A DNA stretch of 64,000 bases from Olsenella profusa DSM 13989 (GTDB lineage: Bacteria; Actinomycetota; Coriobacteriia; Coriobacteriales; Atopobiaceae). Location of the stretch: contig NZ_JAUSQK010000001.1 in NCBI RefSeq assembly GCF_030811115.1, forward strand, positions 2,108,001 through 2,172,000, read 5' to 3'. The position numbers were made by a program, and so were the translations under genes. Below, one piece after another: positions 35,030-44,169 of this stretch; the stretch's first letter is position 1; every line of letters starts with the position of its first letter. The notes beneath the pieces were generated by a model. That model did no database searches, was not told where the DNA came from, and saw nothing but the letters and a program-made list of their open reading frames with translations.

Positions 35030-35059
35030 GGAGACATTGCATAAGACCATGGCAGAGCT

Positions 35060-35087
35060 TTGTGACCAGCGGCACCAAGGCTACAAT
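35060..35087 (+). promoter_or_regulatory. Probable promoter of rnj
   Basis: TTGTGA at 35060-35065 and TACAAT at 35082-35087 are separated by 16 bases, close to a housekeeping sigma promoter. It lies about 100 bases before rnj and after a strong terminator. Confidence 0.55.
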
Positions 35088-35189
35088 GGACTGGATTAAG
35101 GGAACCAGAAACGGCATCGGCACCCTTGAGGGCCGAACAAGTGGATAGCATGGCGGCTTTATCGCACTCAGAAAGGAACCACGGCTCAC

Positions 35190-36851
35190 ATGGCAAAAGG
35201 CAACACTCCCCTGAGGATCATTCCTCTGGGCGGACTCGACGGCATTGGCAAGAACATGACGGCCTTCGAGTACGGGAACGACATGATCCTCATCGACGCG
35301 GGACTCATGTTCCCCGATGACGACCAACCGGGCATCGACCTCGTCCTGCCCGACTACACCTACGTCCTCGAGAACGAGCAGAAGCTGAGGGGCATCCTCA
35401 TCACCCACGGTCACGAGGACCACATCGGCGCCCTTCCGTACCTGCTCGCGGACCTCACGCGCAAGGTGCCCGTCTACTCCAGCAAGCTCACGCTGGGCTT
35501 CATCGAGAACAAGCTCTCCGAGTTCAGGATCAATGCGCCCAGGTTCCGTGAGGTGCAGAACGGCACCCATCTCAACCTGGGCTCCTTCAGCATCGACTTC
35601 TTCTCGATGACGCACTCCATCCCGGCGGCGCTTGGCATCTACATGCGCACGCCCGCAGGGTCCGTCATGCATACGGGCGACTTCAAGCTCGACCAGACGC
35701 CCATCGATGGCGTGACGCCCAACTATCAGGCCATCTCGCGCTTCTCCACCATGGGCATCGACCTTCTGCTCTCTGACTCCACCAACGCCACGCGTCCGGG
35801 CTTCACGCCCTCCGAGGCCGCCGTGGGCCCATCGCTCAGGCACATCATCAAGAACGCCACGGGGCGCGTGTTCGTGGCCTCGTTCTCGAGTCACATCCAC
35901 CGACTCCAGCAGGTGTGCGATGCCGCCTGCGCGGTGGGTCGCAAGGTGGTCGTCACGGGCCGCTCCATGGTCAACAACACCAAGGTCGCACGCGACCTGG
36001 GCTATCTCAAGATCTCCCAGGATGACATCATCGACGCCTTCGACGTGCAGGACATTCCCGACAACAAGATCGTGGTGCTCTGCACGGGCAGCCAGGGTGA
36101 GCCCATGAGCGCCCTTGCGCGCATGGCCACCGGCGACCATCGCTCGCTCACCATCACGTCCTCTGACACGGTCATCATCTCCGCCACGCCCGTTCCCGGC
36201 AATGAGAAGAGCGTCCAGAACATCATCAACGCCCTTTCCAAGATTGGCTGCACGGTGTTCGACAAGTCGAGCACGCTGGTGCATGTCTCAGGTCATGGCA
36301 GCCAGGAGGAGCTCAAGCTCATGCTGGCTATGACGCGCCCACACTACTTCATGCCGGTGCACGGCGAGGCCGTGCACCTGCGTGCCCACGCCACGCTGGG
36401 CGAGCAGATGGGCATCCCGCGCGGCCGCATCTTCATCGCGGACAATGGCGATGCGCTCGAGATGCGTGGCGGCACGGTCAAGTGGGGCGATCCGGTGGAG
36501 TCCGGCGTCGTGTACGTGGACGGCCTCTCCGTCACCGACGGCGACCCCGTGGTCTTCCGCGACCGTCAGAAGCTAGCGAGCGACGGCATCGTCACCTGCG
36601 TTGCCACGGTCTCCAGTCGCGGTGGCAAGGTCGTCGATGTGGAGCTTTCCATGAGGGGCGTCTCGTTTTCCTCGGACGGGCTTGTCGAGGATGCCCAGGA
36701 TCTCGTGAGGCGCACCGTCTCCCAGAGCTCCCAGAAGGGCGGCGCAAACACAGACACCCTGCGCAAGAACGTGCGCAATTCCCTCACCAACTTCCTGTGG
36801 AGCAAGACCCACACCCGTCCCATGGTCATACCGGTCGTCATGGAGGTCTAG
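35190..36851 (+). CDS. rnj: Ribonuclease J
   Basis: A 553-residue metallo-beta-lactamase RNase with endo- and 5'-3' exonuclease activity. The metal site is LITHGHEDHIGALPYLL near residue 75. MHTGDFKLDQ and LLLSDSTNAT belong to the beta-CASP core. FMPVHGEAVHLRAHA near residue 390 provides a conserved histidine region. The ATG has AAAGGA upstream. The enzyme carries out mRNA decay and rRNA 5' maturation with RNase Y and PNPase. ftsK starts six bases after its stop. Confidence 0.95.
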   Translation: MAKGNTPLRIIPLGGLDGIGKNMTAFEYGNDMILIDAGLMFPDDDQPGIDLVLPDYTYVLENEQKLRGILITHGHEDHIGALPYLLADLTRKVPVYSSKLTLGFIENKLSEFRINAPRFREVQNGTHLNLGSFSIDFFSMTHSIPAALGIYMRTPAGSVMHTGDFKLDQTPIDGVTPNYQAISRFSTMGIDLLLSDSTNATRPGFTPSEAAVGPSLRHIIKNATGRVFVASFSSHIHRLQQVCDAACAVGRKVVVTGRSMVNNTKVARDLGYLKISQDDIIDAFDVQDIPDNKIVVLCTGSQGEPMSALARMATGDHRSLTITSSDTVIISATPVPGNEKSVQNIINALSKIGCTVFDKSSTLVHVSGHGSQEELKLMLAMTRPHYFMPVHGEAVHLRAHATLGEQMGIPRGRIFIADNGDALEMRGGTVKWGDPVESGVVYVDGLSVTDGDPVVFRDRQKLASDGIVTCVATVSSRGGKVVDVELSMRGVSFSSDGLVEDAQDLVRRTVSQSSQKGGANTDTLRKNVRNSLTNFLWSKTHTRPMVIPVVMEV

Positions 36852-36857
36852 CGACGC

Positions 36858-39386
36858 ATGGCCGCACAACGCAGAACAAACGCAGCACAACAGGGAAAGC
36901 CAAGGAGGCAGGCTTCGCCGGAGCCCACTCCCATCAGGGGGACGGTGGTGGGCGACCTCGTTGGCGTGGGGCTCATAGTCGCCTCCATAGCCATGATCGT
37001 GTCCGTCGTCGCCCCCTCGAGCGCGGTGGTCACACGGGCCATGGGTCAGTTCCTCGAACTCTGCTTTGGCGTGGGGGCCATCCTCTGTCCCATCGCCCTC
37101 ATCGTCGTTGCGGCGACGTTCTTCGTGGATGATGACGGCCCCATCTCGGGCAGGATCGCCCTTGGGCTCGTGCTTATAGTCCTTGCCATCCTGGGCATCC
37201 TTTCCATCAACATGTCCCTTGCCGATGCCCATCCGGATGCGGTGCTGGTGCCGGAGACCGTCGTCGCGCGCGGCGGGTATGTGGGCGGTGCCATCGCATG
37301 GGGCCTGCTGGTCTCCGTCGGCCGCATCGTGGGCAACGTCATCCTGGTGGGCGTGGTCGTCGCCGGCATCGTGGTATGTGGCTTCTCCGTCTCCGATATG
37401 GTCACGCACCTGCGTGATGCCCTGCGCACCGTGCGCGACGCCCACGAGGACGCCCGGGCGCGACGGGAGGGGTTACGCTCGATGACGGCATCCGAGCCCG
37501 CTGGTGCCGATGCCGCTGAGGTACCCTTTGAGGGGGATGGGGCCACGGCTCAGAAGATGTCCTTCCTAGGCAACCGCACGACGACCGTGCTGAGGCGCAA
37601 TCGCGACGCGGCTGCCACGGCGGATGGTATGGACGAGCAGGCCGCGCCCACGCACCTGCTGAAGCGCAGGCGTCATCCCGACCTTGACGTGGACGTCGCG
37701 GAGCCGGCAGCATCCGAGACGGCCCAGGCCCCTGCGGCCGAGGCGGAGCCCCATGCCAACGTGCCCGACTTCCTGCAGGACGCAGTGGTCGGCAAGACGA
37801 GGCGCCGTCGTGGCACCAAGCGCACGACAGGCCCCAGCACAGGCATGTCCGCAGCCTGCGAGACGAAGGTCGCGCGGGCGCAGACCGTGCCCCGCCCCGG
37901 CGACGAGACGGACGGCTATGGGCTCCCGTCCTTCTCCATGCTCTCGTCCAACCCCAACAGCGCGGCAAGTGCCAGCTCACGCGAGGAGCTTGACACCACC
38001 AGGATGCGCCTGCAGGGCACGCTCGAGGAGTTTGGCCTCAGGAGCCGTGTGGTGGACTACGTCTCGGGGCCGCTCGTGACCACCTTCCGCATCGAGATGG
38101 GGGAGGGGGAGCGGGTCAACAAGATCCGCAACCTCGAGGATGACATCGCGCTCACCCTGGCCGCCGAGAAGGTGCGCATCTTCGCACCCATCCCCGGAAC
38201 CTCCTACGTGGGCATCGAGATCCCCAACAGGACGCGCCAGAACGTGCACCTAGGCGACGTTCTGCCCTATGCCAAGGGAGGTCCCCTTGAGGTGGCCATC
38301 GGCCGTGACTCTGCGGGCAAGCCCGTCATCGCGGACATCTCCAAGATGCCGCACATGCTCGTGGCCGGTACGACCGGATCGGGCAAGTCGGTCATGATCA
38401 ACTCCATGATCATGTCTCTGCTCATGCGCACCACGCCCAAGCAGGTGCGCCTCATCATGATAGACCCCAAGCGCGTGGAGTTCTCGGCCTATAACGGCCT
38501 GCCCCACCTGTATGTGCCTGTGGTCACCGAGCCACGCCAGGCGGCGAGCGCCCTAGCGTGGGCGGTCTCAGAGATGGAACGCCGGCTCAAGGTGTTCGCC
38601 AAGGTGGGCGCACGCGAGATCAAGAGCTACAACAGGATGTGCGTCTCGGGCAAGCTCGCCGAGATGGACAACCCACCCGAGCCCATGCCCTTCCTCGTGG
38701 TCATCATCGACGAGCTCTCCGACCTCATGATGGTTGCGGGCAAGGACGTGGAGGCCTCCATCGTGCGCATCGCGCAGCTGGCACGCGCCGCCGGCATCCA
38801 TCTGGTCATCGCCACGCAACGCCCCTCGGCCAACGTGGTCACGGGCCTCATCAAGTCCAACATCGACAGCAGGGTGGCCCTCAAGGTGTCCTCGGGCATC
38901 GACTCGCGCGTCATCCTGGACGAGACCGGAGCCGAGCGCCTCCTGGGCAACGGTGACATGCTCTTCAAGGACCGCGGACTCTCGCCCAAGCGCGTGCTGG
39001 GTTGCTACACCTCCGACAGTGAGATCAACAGCGTGGTGGACTTCATCCGCGGTCAGGCGGAGCCGGACTACCATGAGGAGATCCTCACCCAGGTGGTCCC
39101 TGGTCAGCCGGGCGCAGGCGACGCCCCTGGCGGCGACTTCGAGGAGACGGACGACCCTCTCGTGTGGGAGGCCGCGCAGATCGTAGTGGAGTCTCAGTTG
39201 GGGTCGACTTCGGGACTTCAGCGCAGGCTCAAGGTGGGTTATGCTCGCGCGGGTCGTATCATGGACATGCTCGAGAGCAAGGGCGTCGTCGGGCCACCCG
39301 ATGGCTCCAAGCCACGTGAGGTGCTCCTCGACAAGGAGGGGCTTGAGGACCTGAGGGCACAAGAGGCAACGTATCAGGAGGTGTAG
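36858..39386 (+). CDS. ftsK: DNA translocase FtsK/SpoIIIE
   Basis: An 842-residue DNA pump at the division septum that clears chromosomes. Four N-terminal membrane helices lie in residues 30-180 (VGVGLIVASIAMIVSVV is the first). A charged linker follows to about 360. The motor has Walker A VAGTTGSGKSVMINSM near 505 and Walker B FLVVIIDELSDLMMVAG near 615. The C-terminal gamma winged helix, which reads polar chromosome signals, spans about 770-842 (LQRRLKVGYARAGRIMDMLE). It follows rnj by six bases and precedes the RodZ-like gene, so division and cell-shape genes are joined with RNA decay. Confidence 0.94.
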   Translation: MAAQRRTNAAQQGKPRRQASPEPTPIRGTVVGDLVGVGLIVASIAMIVSVVAPSSAVVTRAMGQFLELCFGVGAILCPIALIVVAATFFVDDDGPISGRIALGLVLIVLAILGILSINMSLADAHPDAVLVPETVVARGGYVGGAIAWGLLVSVGRIVGNVILVGVVVAGIVVCGFSVSDMVTHLRDALRTVRDAHEDARARREGLRSMTASEPAGADAAEVPFEGDGATAQKMSFLGNRTTTVLRRNRDAAATADGMDEQAAPTHLLKRRRHPDLDVDVAEPAASETAQAPAAEAEPHANVPDFLQDAVVGKTRRRRGTKRTTGPSTGMSAACETKVARAQTVPRPGDETDGYGLPSFSMLSSNPNSAASASSREELDTTRMRLQGTLEEFGLRSRVVDYVSGPLVTTFRIEMGEGERVNKIRNLEDDIALTLAAEKVRIFAPIPGTSYVGIEIPNRTRQNVHLGDVLPYAKGGPLEVAIGRDSAGKPVIADISKMPHMLVAGTTGSGKSVMINSMIMSLLMRTTPKQVRLIMIDPKRVEFSAYNGLPHLYVPVVTEPRQAASALAWAVSEMERRLKVFAKVGAREIKSYNRMCVSGKLAEMDNPPEPMPFLVVIIDELSDLMMVAGKDVEASIVRIAQLARAAGIHLVIATQRPSANVVTGLIKSNIDSRVALKVSSGIDSRVILDETGAERLLGNGDMLFKDRGLSPKRVLGCYTSDSEINSVVDFIRGQAEPDYHEEILTQVVPGQPGAGDAPGGDFEETDDPLVWEAAQIVVESQLGSTSGLQRRLKVGYARAGRIMDMLESKGVVGPPDGSKPREVLLDKEGLEDLRAQEATYQEV

Positions 39387-39390
39387 TCCT

Positions 39391-40899
39391 GTGGCTCGTC
39401 CACGCTTTAGCGAGATGCTCGTCGACCGCCGCCGCAGGCTGGGCCTATCCGTCGTGCAGGCGGCCGAGCAGCTGAAGCTCAAGGAGCAGGTGCTCATCGC
39501 CTTTGAGGATGGCGACTTTGGCAACATGCCCAAGAGCGGGTATGCCCAGGGCATGCTTTCCTCGTATGCGCGCTACCTGGGACTCAACCCCCGCGTGATC
39601 ACCCAGCAGTTCTCGTCCGACCTGCATGCATGGGAACGGGAGGTTGGCCGCAGCAATCGCAGGGACCGTGGCGCTGCCGCAAGTCCCACGGGTTACCAGG
39701 GCAGCCGAGGCCTGCTCCCCACGTCGGGCGGCTATGCTGGTGACCTCGATGACTACGCGACCACCTCGCCCGCACGTGTGAAGGGCGAGGAGGGGGGCGT
39801 CTACGAGGCGGCGCGCCGCCGCTCCCGCACAGGCGAGCGGCGCTACACGGGACGCGACGTCACGCGCGAGCAAGAGCAGCGCAGGGCCTCCCAGTATGGC
39901 CGCACGCGCACGCGCCAGACGCGATCCGAGCGTGCGCGCCGCAACGACGTGCCACTTGCGCCCAGCGCGGGCGGGCGCATCACACGCCGTGAGGTCACCC
40001 CAAGCGACTTCGAGGATGACCTGCGCTACGGCACCGCCAGCCCCTACGAGGCGGCATCCACTGCCACGGGCCGGCGTTCCTCGCGCAACATCGTGCGTGT
40101 CGATAGGCCCAGGGTGCGACGGCGTGCGGGGGCAAACCGCGGTCGTGCAGGCCAGTCTGACCCGCGCAATCGTAGGGTCCCCTCAGGCATCCTGGGTGGG
40201 GAGACCCGCCGTCTCGTGATCCTCACCTTCGTCATCGTGGCCATACTCACGGCCATCATCATATTCTCGGTGAGCTCCTGCGCGAGTGGTGCGCAACGTG
40301 ACGCGCGCGGAAGCTCGGTCGTAAGCACCACGCAGACAACGGCACAGACGTCATCCAGCCAGAGCACGCAGAGCACCTCGAACCCCTCCGACTCCACGGG
40401 CGATGCCACGGACCCAACCGACCAGACCTCCACGGAACCCACGGAGGTCGAGGTCTCCGTTGCCAGCGGCGGCGTCTCGTGGGTGGAGATCAAGTGTGAT
40501 GGCAAGAGCGTCATGGCACAGCAGGTGACGGGTCCGTGGGATCAGAGCTATACCGTCACGCAGTCCATCACCATCCATGTGAGCAACGTCTCCGTGGTCA
40601 CGGTCTCCAAGAACGGAGAGACGCAGAGCTTCGAGACAAAGGCCTCCGGGCTGGGCACCATCACCATCCAGGGCACCCCTGCCAGCACAGACGGCTCGGG
40701 AAGCGGCACGGGATCCTCCTCGGACTCATCGAAGGGCACCTCGGGAGGCTCTGGTGGCTCCGGCGGATCGAACGGCAGCTCGTCCTCGGGCACAAGCGGC
40801 AAGGGGAGCTCCTCGTCCTCATCAACGGGTGGCTCGACCAATGGCAAGGGCACGACCTCCAACTCCGGTTCGCCGGGTGCCACGGGCAAGAAGAGCTAG
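39391..40899 (+). CDS. RodZ-like helix-turn-helix membrane protein
   Basis: A 502-residue protein. The N-terminal HTH_25 domain (RRRRLGLSVVQAAEQLKLKE, then GYAQGMLSSYARYLGL) is the cytoskeleton-binding domain of RodZ. A long Arg/Ser-rich cytoplasmic linker follows. One helix near residue 270-292 crosses the membrane (LVILTFVIVAILTAIIIFSV). A DUF4115-like beta domain is outside (SWVEIKCDGKSV, then TITIHVSNVSVVTV). The last 75 residues are almost only Ser, Gly, Thr and Asn. The GTG start has AGGAGGT upstream. RodZ links MreB or the division machinery to wall synthesis. Position after ftsK agrees with a role at the envelope. Confidence 0.85.
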   Translation: MARPRFSEMLVDRRRRLGLSVVQAAEQLKLKEQVLIAFEDGDFGNMPKSGYAQGMLSSYARYLGLNPRVITQQFSSDLHAWEREVGRSNRRDRGAAASPTGYQGSRGLLPTSGGYAGDLDDYATTSPARVKGEEGGVYEAARRRSRTGERRYTGRDVTREQEQRRASQYGRTRTRQTRSERARRNDVPLAPSAGGRITRREVTPSDFEDDLRYGTASPYEAASTATGRRSSRNIVRVDRPRVRRRAGANRGRAGQSDPRNRRVPSGILGGETRRLVILTFVIVAILTAIIIFSVSSCASGAQRDARGSSVVSTTQTTAQTSSSQSTQSTSNPSDSTGDATDPTDQTSTEPTEVEVSVASGGVSWVEIKCDGKSVMAQQVTGPWDQSYTVTQSITIHVSNVSVVTVSKNGETQSFETKASGLGTITIQGTPASTDGSGSGTGSSSDSSKGTSGGSGGSGGSNGSSSSGTSGKGSSSSSSTGGSTNGKGTTSNSGSPGATGKKS

Positions 40900-40935
40900 C
40901 CACATCGCACGACCACCTACCAGGAAGGGCGCATC

Positions 40936-41433
40936 ATGGCCAAAGAGTCCAGCTTCGACATCGTCTCCGTCGTGGACCTGCAGGAGGCTGACAATGCCTA
41001 TCAGCAGGCCGCACGCGAGCTTTCGCAGCGCTACGACCTCAAGCAGACCGGTGCCACCATCAGCTTCTCCAAGCGGGACGCCACCTTCACGATAGGCGCG
41101 CCGTCGGAGTTCGTCTGTGGCCAGGTGCGCGACATGCTTGGCTCAAAGCTCGCCAGACGCCAGATAGATCTCTCGGCACTCGACTGGGGCGGGGTCGAGG
41201 CTGCGACCGGCGCCTCGGTACGGCAGTCGGGCACCTTCGTCCAAGGCATCGACAAGGAGACGGCAGGGCGCCTCTCCAAGGATGTGCGCGCCCTCAAGCT
41301 CAAGTGCAAGGTAACCATCGAGGGAGACAAGCTCCGGGTGAGCTCCCCCTCGCGCGACATGCTCCAGCAGGTCATCTCCATGCTAAGGAACGCTGACTAT
41401 GGCCAGCCCCTCCAGTTTGCCAACTACCGATAG
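40936..41433 (+). CDS. yajQ: YajQ-family nucleotide-binding protein
   Basis: A 165-residue YajQ/DUF520 protein. Typical segments are SFDIVSVVDLQEADNAYQQA at the N-terminus, RYDLKQTGATISF, and IKxx-like KLKCKVTIEGDKLRVS near the C-terminus. In other species members bind cyclic di-GMP or tRNA and act in regulation; the ligand is unknown here. The start of rimO lies 35 bases inside its 3' end. Confidence 0.9.
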   Translation: MAKESSFDIVSVVDLQEADNAYQQAARELSQRYDLKQTGATISFSKRDATFTIGAPSEFVCGQVRDMLGSKLARRQIDLSALDWGGVEAATGASVRQSGTFVQGIDKETAGRLSKDVRALKLKCKVTIEGDKLRVSSPSRDMLQQVISMLRNADYGQPLQFANYR

Positions 41434-42787
41434 CACGTTGGGCACCTGCCTGTTCGTGACGCTTGGCTGTGCCAAGAACGAGGTGGACACCGACCGCATG
41501 CGCGCCCTGCTGTTGCAAGGTGGCTTTGGCGAGGTCACAGAGGTCGAGGATGCGGACGTCGTGCTCATCAACACCTGCTCCTTCCTTGCCGCCGCCACCT
41601 CGGAGTCCATCGAGGCGACACTCGAGCTCGCGGACGACGTGAAGGACGGCGTGCGCTCGCGGCCCATCATCATGTGTGGCTGCGTGCCCTCGCGCTACGG
41701 TGCCGAGCTGCCCGATCAGCTTCCCGAGGTCGCCGCCTTCGTGCGCGCCGACGAGGAGGACGGCATCGTGGGAGTCGTCGATGACGTGCTCGGGATTGAC
41801 CGCGTCCGCCGGGAGGTGGCGGGAACCAGCATCGGAAGCAGTACGAGCCTGCGCACCGTGGAGGGCACGAGTGCCTACGTCAAGATCTCCGATGGCTGCG
41901 ACCGCTACTGCACGTTCTGTGCCATTCCCTACATCCGCGGGCACTACCTCTCCCGCCCCGCGCCGGAGATCCTCGCCGAGGTCGCCTCCCTCATGGAGGG
42001 TGGCGTGCGCGAGGTGGTCCTCATCGGGCAGGACACGGGCATCTGGGGCAGCGACCTTGACGACGGGACGAACCTTGCGTGGCTGCTGCGCCAGGTGGCC
42101 GGGATCGTGCGCCCCCACCAGGGGTGGGTGCGTGTGCTCTACCTCCAGCCCGATGGCATGACAGACGACCTCATCAGTGTCATTCGGGACACGCCCGAGG
42201 TACTCGACTACATCGACATCCCCATTCAGCACTGCTCCGGGCGCATGCTCGCACGCATGGGACGGTCTGGCTCCGAGGACGAGCTGCGTGCGCTCTTTGC
42301 CCGCTTGCGCCGCGAGATCGATGGCATGGTGCTGAGGACCACGGGACTCGTGGGCTTTCCCGGCGAGACGGAGGAGGAGTTCGAGGGACTACTCGACTTC
42401 GTACGGGAGGAGGAGTTCGACTACACCTCCGTCTTCCCGTACTCCCGCGAGGAAGGCACGCGTGCCGCCCACCTTGACGGCCAGGTGGGCGAGGGGGACA
42501 AGCTCGATCGCGCACAGCGTCTCCTGGACGTCGCGGAGCAGTTGGGCTTCGCCGCCACCGCCAAGCACGTGGGCGAGGTCACCGATGTCATCATCGATGG
42601 CGTCGAGGAGGGCGAGGAGGGGACCGAGCTGATTGGACACGCCTGGTTCCAGGCACCCGACTGCGACGGCGCCGTACACATCGAGGAGGGCACTGCTACG
42701 GTGGGTGACGTGCTCAAGGTGCGGCTGGTCGATTCGTTCTGCTATGAGCTCGTTGGCGAGGTCGTCAAGGGTGGAGGAGGCAGCTGA
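41399..42787 (+). CDS. rimO: Ribosomal protein S12 methylthiotransferase RimO
   Basis: A 462-residue radical SAM enzyme that methylthiolates an aspartate in ribosomal protein S12. The N-terminal iron-sulfur cysteines are in VTLGCAKNEVDTDRM, INTCSF and MCGCVPS. The radical SAM motif is CDRYCTFC. A TRAM domain with SFCYELVGEV closes the protein. GCAKNEVD separates RimO from MiaB and MtaB. AAGGA lies nine bases before the ATG, which is inside yajQ, so translation is coupled. Confidence 0.92.
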   Translation: MASPSSLPTTDSTLGTCLFVTLGCAKNEVDTDRMRALLLQGGFGEVTEVEDADVVLINTCSFLAAATSESIEATLELADDVKDGVRSRPIIMCGCVPSRYGAELPDQLPEVAAFVRADEEDGIVGVVDDVLGIDRVRREVAGTSIGSSTSLRTVEGTSAYVKISDGCDRYCTFCAIPYIRGHYLSRPAPEILAEVASLMEGGVREVVLIGQDTGIWGSDLDDGTNLAWLLRQVAGIVRPHQGWVRVLYLQPDGMTDDLISVIRDTPEVLDYIDIPIQHCSGRMLARMGRSGSEDELRALFARLRREIDGMVLRTTGLVGFPGETEEEFEGLLDFVREEEFDYTSVFPYSREEGTRAAHLDGQVGEGDKLDRAQRLLDVAEQLGFAATAKHVGEVTDVIIDGVEEGEEGTELIGHAWFQAPDCDGAVHIEEGTATVGDVLKVRLVDSFCYELVGEVVKGGGGS

Positions 42788-43440
42788 TGGCTCACAGGGG
42801 CATATGGACGCTGGCCAATGTCGTGACCTGCGCCCGCGTGGCGCTCGTTCCCGCATGGCTCCTCGTCGCCGAGCTTGCCGTGACGCCGGGGTCGTGCCAG
42901 GGCGCCCTCTGGATCGTGACGGCAATCCTCTTCATCCTGCTGTCCCTCACGGACAAGCTCGATGGCTATCTCGCAAGAAGTCGCAACGAGATCACCGTGT
43001 TCGGCAAGTTCCTTGACCCCATCGCGGACAAGCTCGTCGTGGTGGTGGCGCTCGTCTTTCTCCTGCAGGTTGGCTCGGTGCGTGCCGTGGTCATCCTCGT
43101 CGTCGTGGCACGCGAGTTCCTGGTGTCGGGGCTGCGTATGGTGGCGGCATCTGCGGGCGAGGTCATCGCCGCCAGCAACCTTGGAAAGTGGAAGACGGCA
43201 ACCACGATGGCATCCATCGCGGGCCTGCTGCTGGGCAATGCGCTCCGGGCATTCCCCTTCCCACCCGGCCTCCTCTACACGGAGGCATACGGCCGCATCC
43301 TGGCGGCCACATGGGCATTGATGGGCGTATCGCAGGTGCTGCTGTGGATTGCCGTCGCCCTCACTGCCTGGTCGGGCGTCGACTACTTCATGAAGGCCTG
43401 GCCCTACCTGTCTGCCTCCGAGGAGGACACCGATGGATAG
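42787..43440 (+). CDS. pgsA: CDP-diacylglycerol--glycerol-3-phosphate phosphatidyltransferase
   Basis: A 217-residue membrane enzyme that makes phosphatidylglycerol phosphate. The CDP-alcohol transferase motif is DKLDGYLARSRNEITVFG followed by KFLDPIADK, with all expected Asp, Gly and Arg residues. Six helices are likely. Its first base overlaps the rimO stop, and it overlaps pncC by eight bases. Confidence 0.9.
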   Translation: MAHRGIWTLANVVTCARVALVPAWLLVAELAVTPGSCQGALWIVTAILFILLSLTDKLDGYLARSRNEITVFGKFLDPIADKLVVVVALVFLLQVGSVRAVVILVVVAREFLVSGLRMVAASAGEVIAASNLGKWKTATTMASIAGLLLGNALRAFPFPPGLLYTEAYGRILAATWALMGVSQVLLWIAVALTAWSGVDYFMKAWPYLSASEEDTDG

Positions 43441-43951
43441 GGGTGATGTCTCATGCAACAACGAGGACGTCCTTGCGCGGGCGCAACGGGTCGTGAGCGC
43501 TGCGACACGCGACGGTCGCACGGTGGGTACCGCCGAATCATGTACGGGCGGTCTCGTGTCCGGTGCGCTCACGGCCATTCCGGGCAGCTCGCTCGCCGTA
43601 CGCGGTGGCATCGTCTCGTATGCCATCTCCGTCAAGCACGAGGTGCTGGGGGTCGAAGGCGCCATCCTCGACGAGCCCTCCATCGGTGCCGTCTCGCGCG
43701 AATGCGCCGAGCAGATGGCGGCCGGCGCCCGCAGGGTGCTGAGGGCCGATGTGGCCATCGCGACCACGGGCATTGCCGGACCGGGGGGTGCCGAGCCGGG
43801 CAAGCCCGTTGGCACGGTCTGGTTTGGCGTGGCGTCCTCCCGGGGCGAGCGGAGCGAACGCCATGTGTTCTCGGGGGACAGGGGCACGGTGAGGCGCAAG
43901 GCCGTGTACGTTGCGCTCGGCCTGCTTTGTGACGAGTTGTTGAAGTCCTAG
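43433..43951 (+). CDS. pncC: Nicotinamide-nucleotide amidase (CinA C-terminal domain)
   Basis: A 172-residue stand-alone CinA C-terminal domain. TVGTAESCTGGLVSGALT carries the active serine, and ATTGIAGPGG is the second signature. The enzyme converts NMN to nicotinate mononucleotide and ammonia, recycling a by-product of DNA ligase and ADP-ribosyl reactions. The larger CinA N-terminal domain is absent. Gene order pgsA-cinA-recA is widespread in Gram-positives and is kept here. Confidence 0.9.
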   Translation: MDRGDVSCNNEDVLARAQRVVSAATRDGRTVGTAESCTGGLVSGALTAIPGSSLAVRGGIVSYAISVKHEVLGVEGAILDEPSIGAVSRECAEQMAAGARRVLRADVAIATTGIAGPGGAEPGKPVGTVWFGVASSRGERSERHVFSGDRGTVRRKAVYVALGLLCDELLKS

Positions 43952-44111
43952 GCCTGCCGCTTGGCCGCCCCCTCCGTGCGCAGCCGCCGCGCCCCGTCGC
44001 TGTGCGCAGGTGCCTGCCGACGCCATTGTCAGGCGCGACGTTGTCATGCAGGCTTCAGCATTTCTTGGCAAGCATGCCGCCAGTGACGGCTGCTACCATT
44101 GTGCCGTTCGA

Positions 44112-44140
44112 TTGACACCGAACGACTGTTCGCATATGAT
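44112..44140 (+). promoter_or_regulatory. recA promoter with SOS (LexA) box in the spacer
   Basis: TTGACA (44112-44117) and TATGAT (44135-44140) are separated by 17 bases. The spacer contains CGAACGACTGTTCG at 44119-44132, which fits the Gram-positive and actinobacterial LexA box (GAAC, four bases, GTTC). Repressor binding here would block the polymerase, so recA is expected to be SOS-induced. Confidence 0.9.
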
Positions 44141-44169
44141 GTCTGTGCATCCCAGGACAAGGAGACGGC

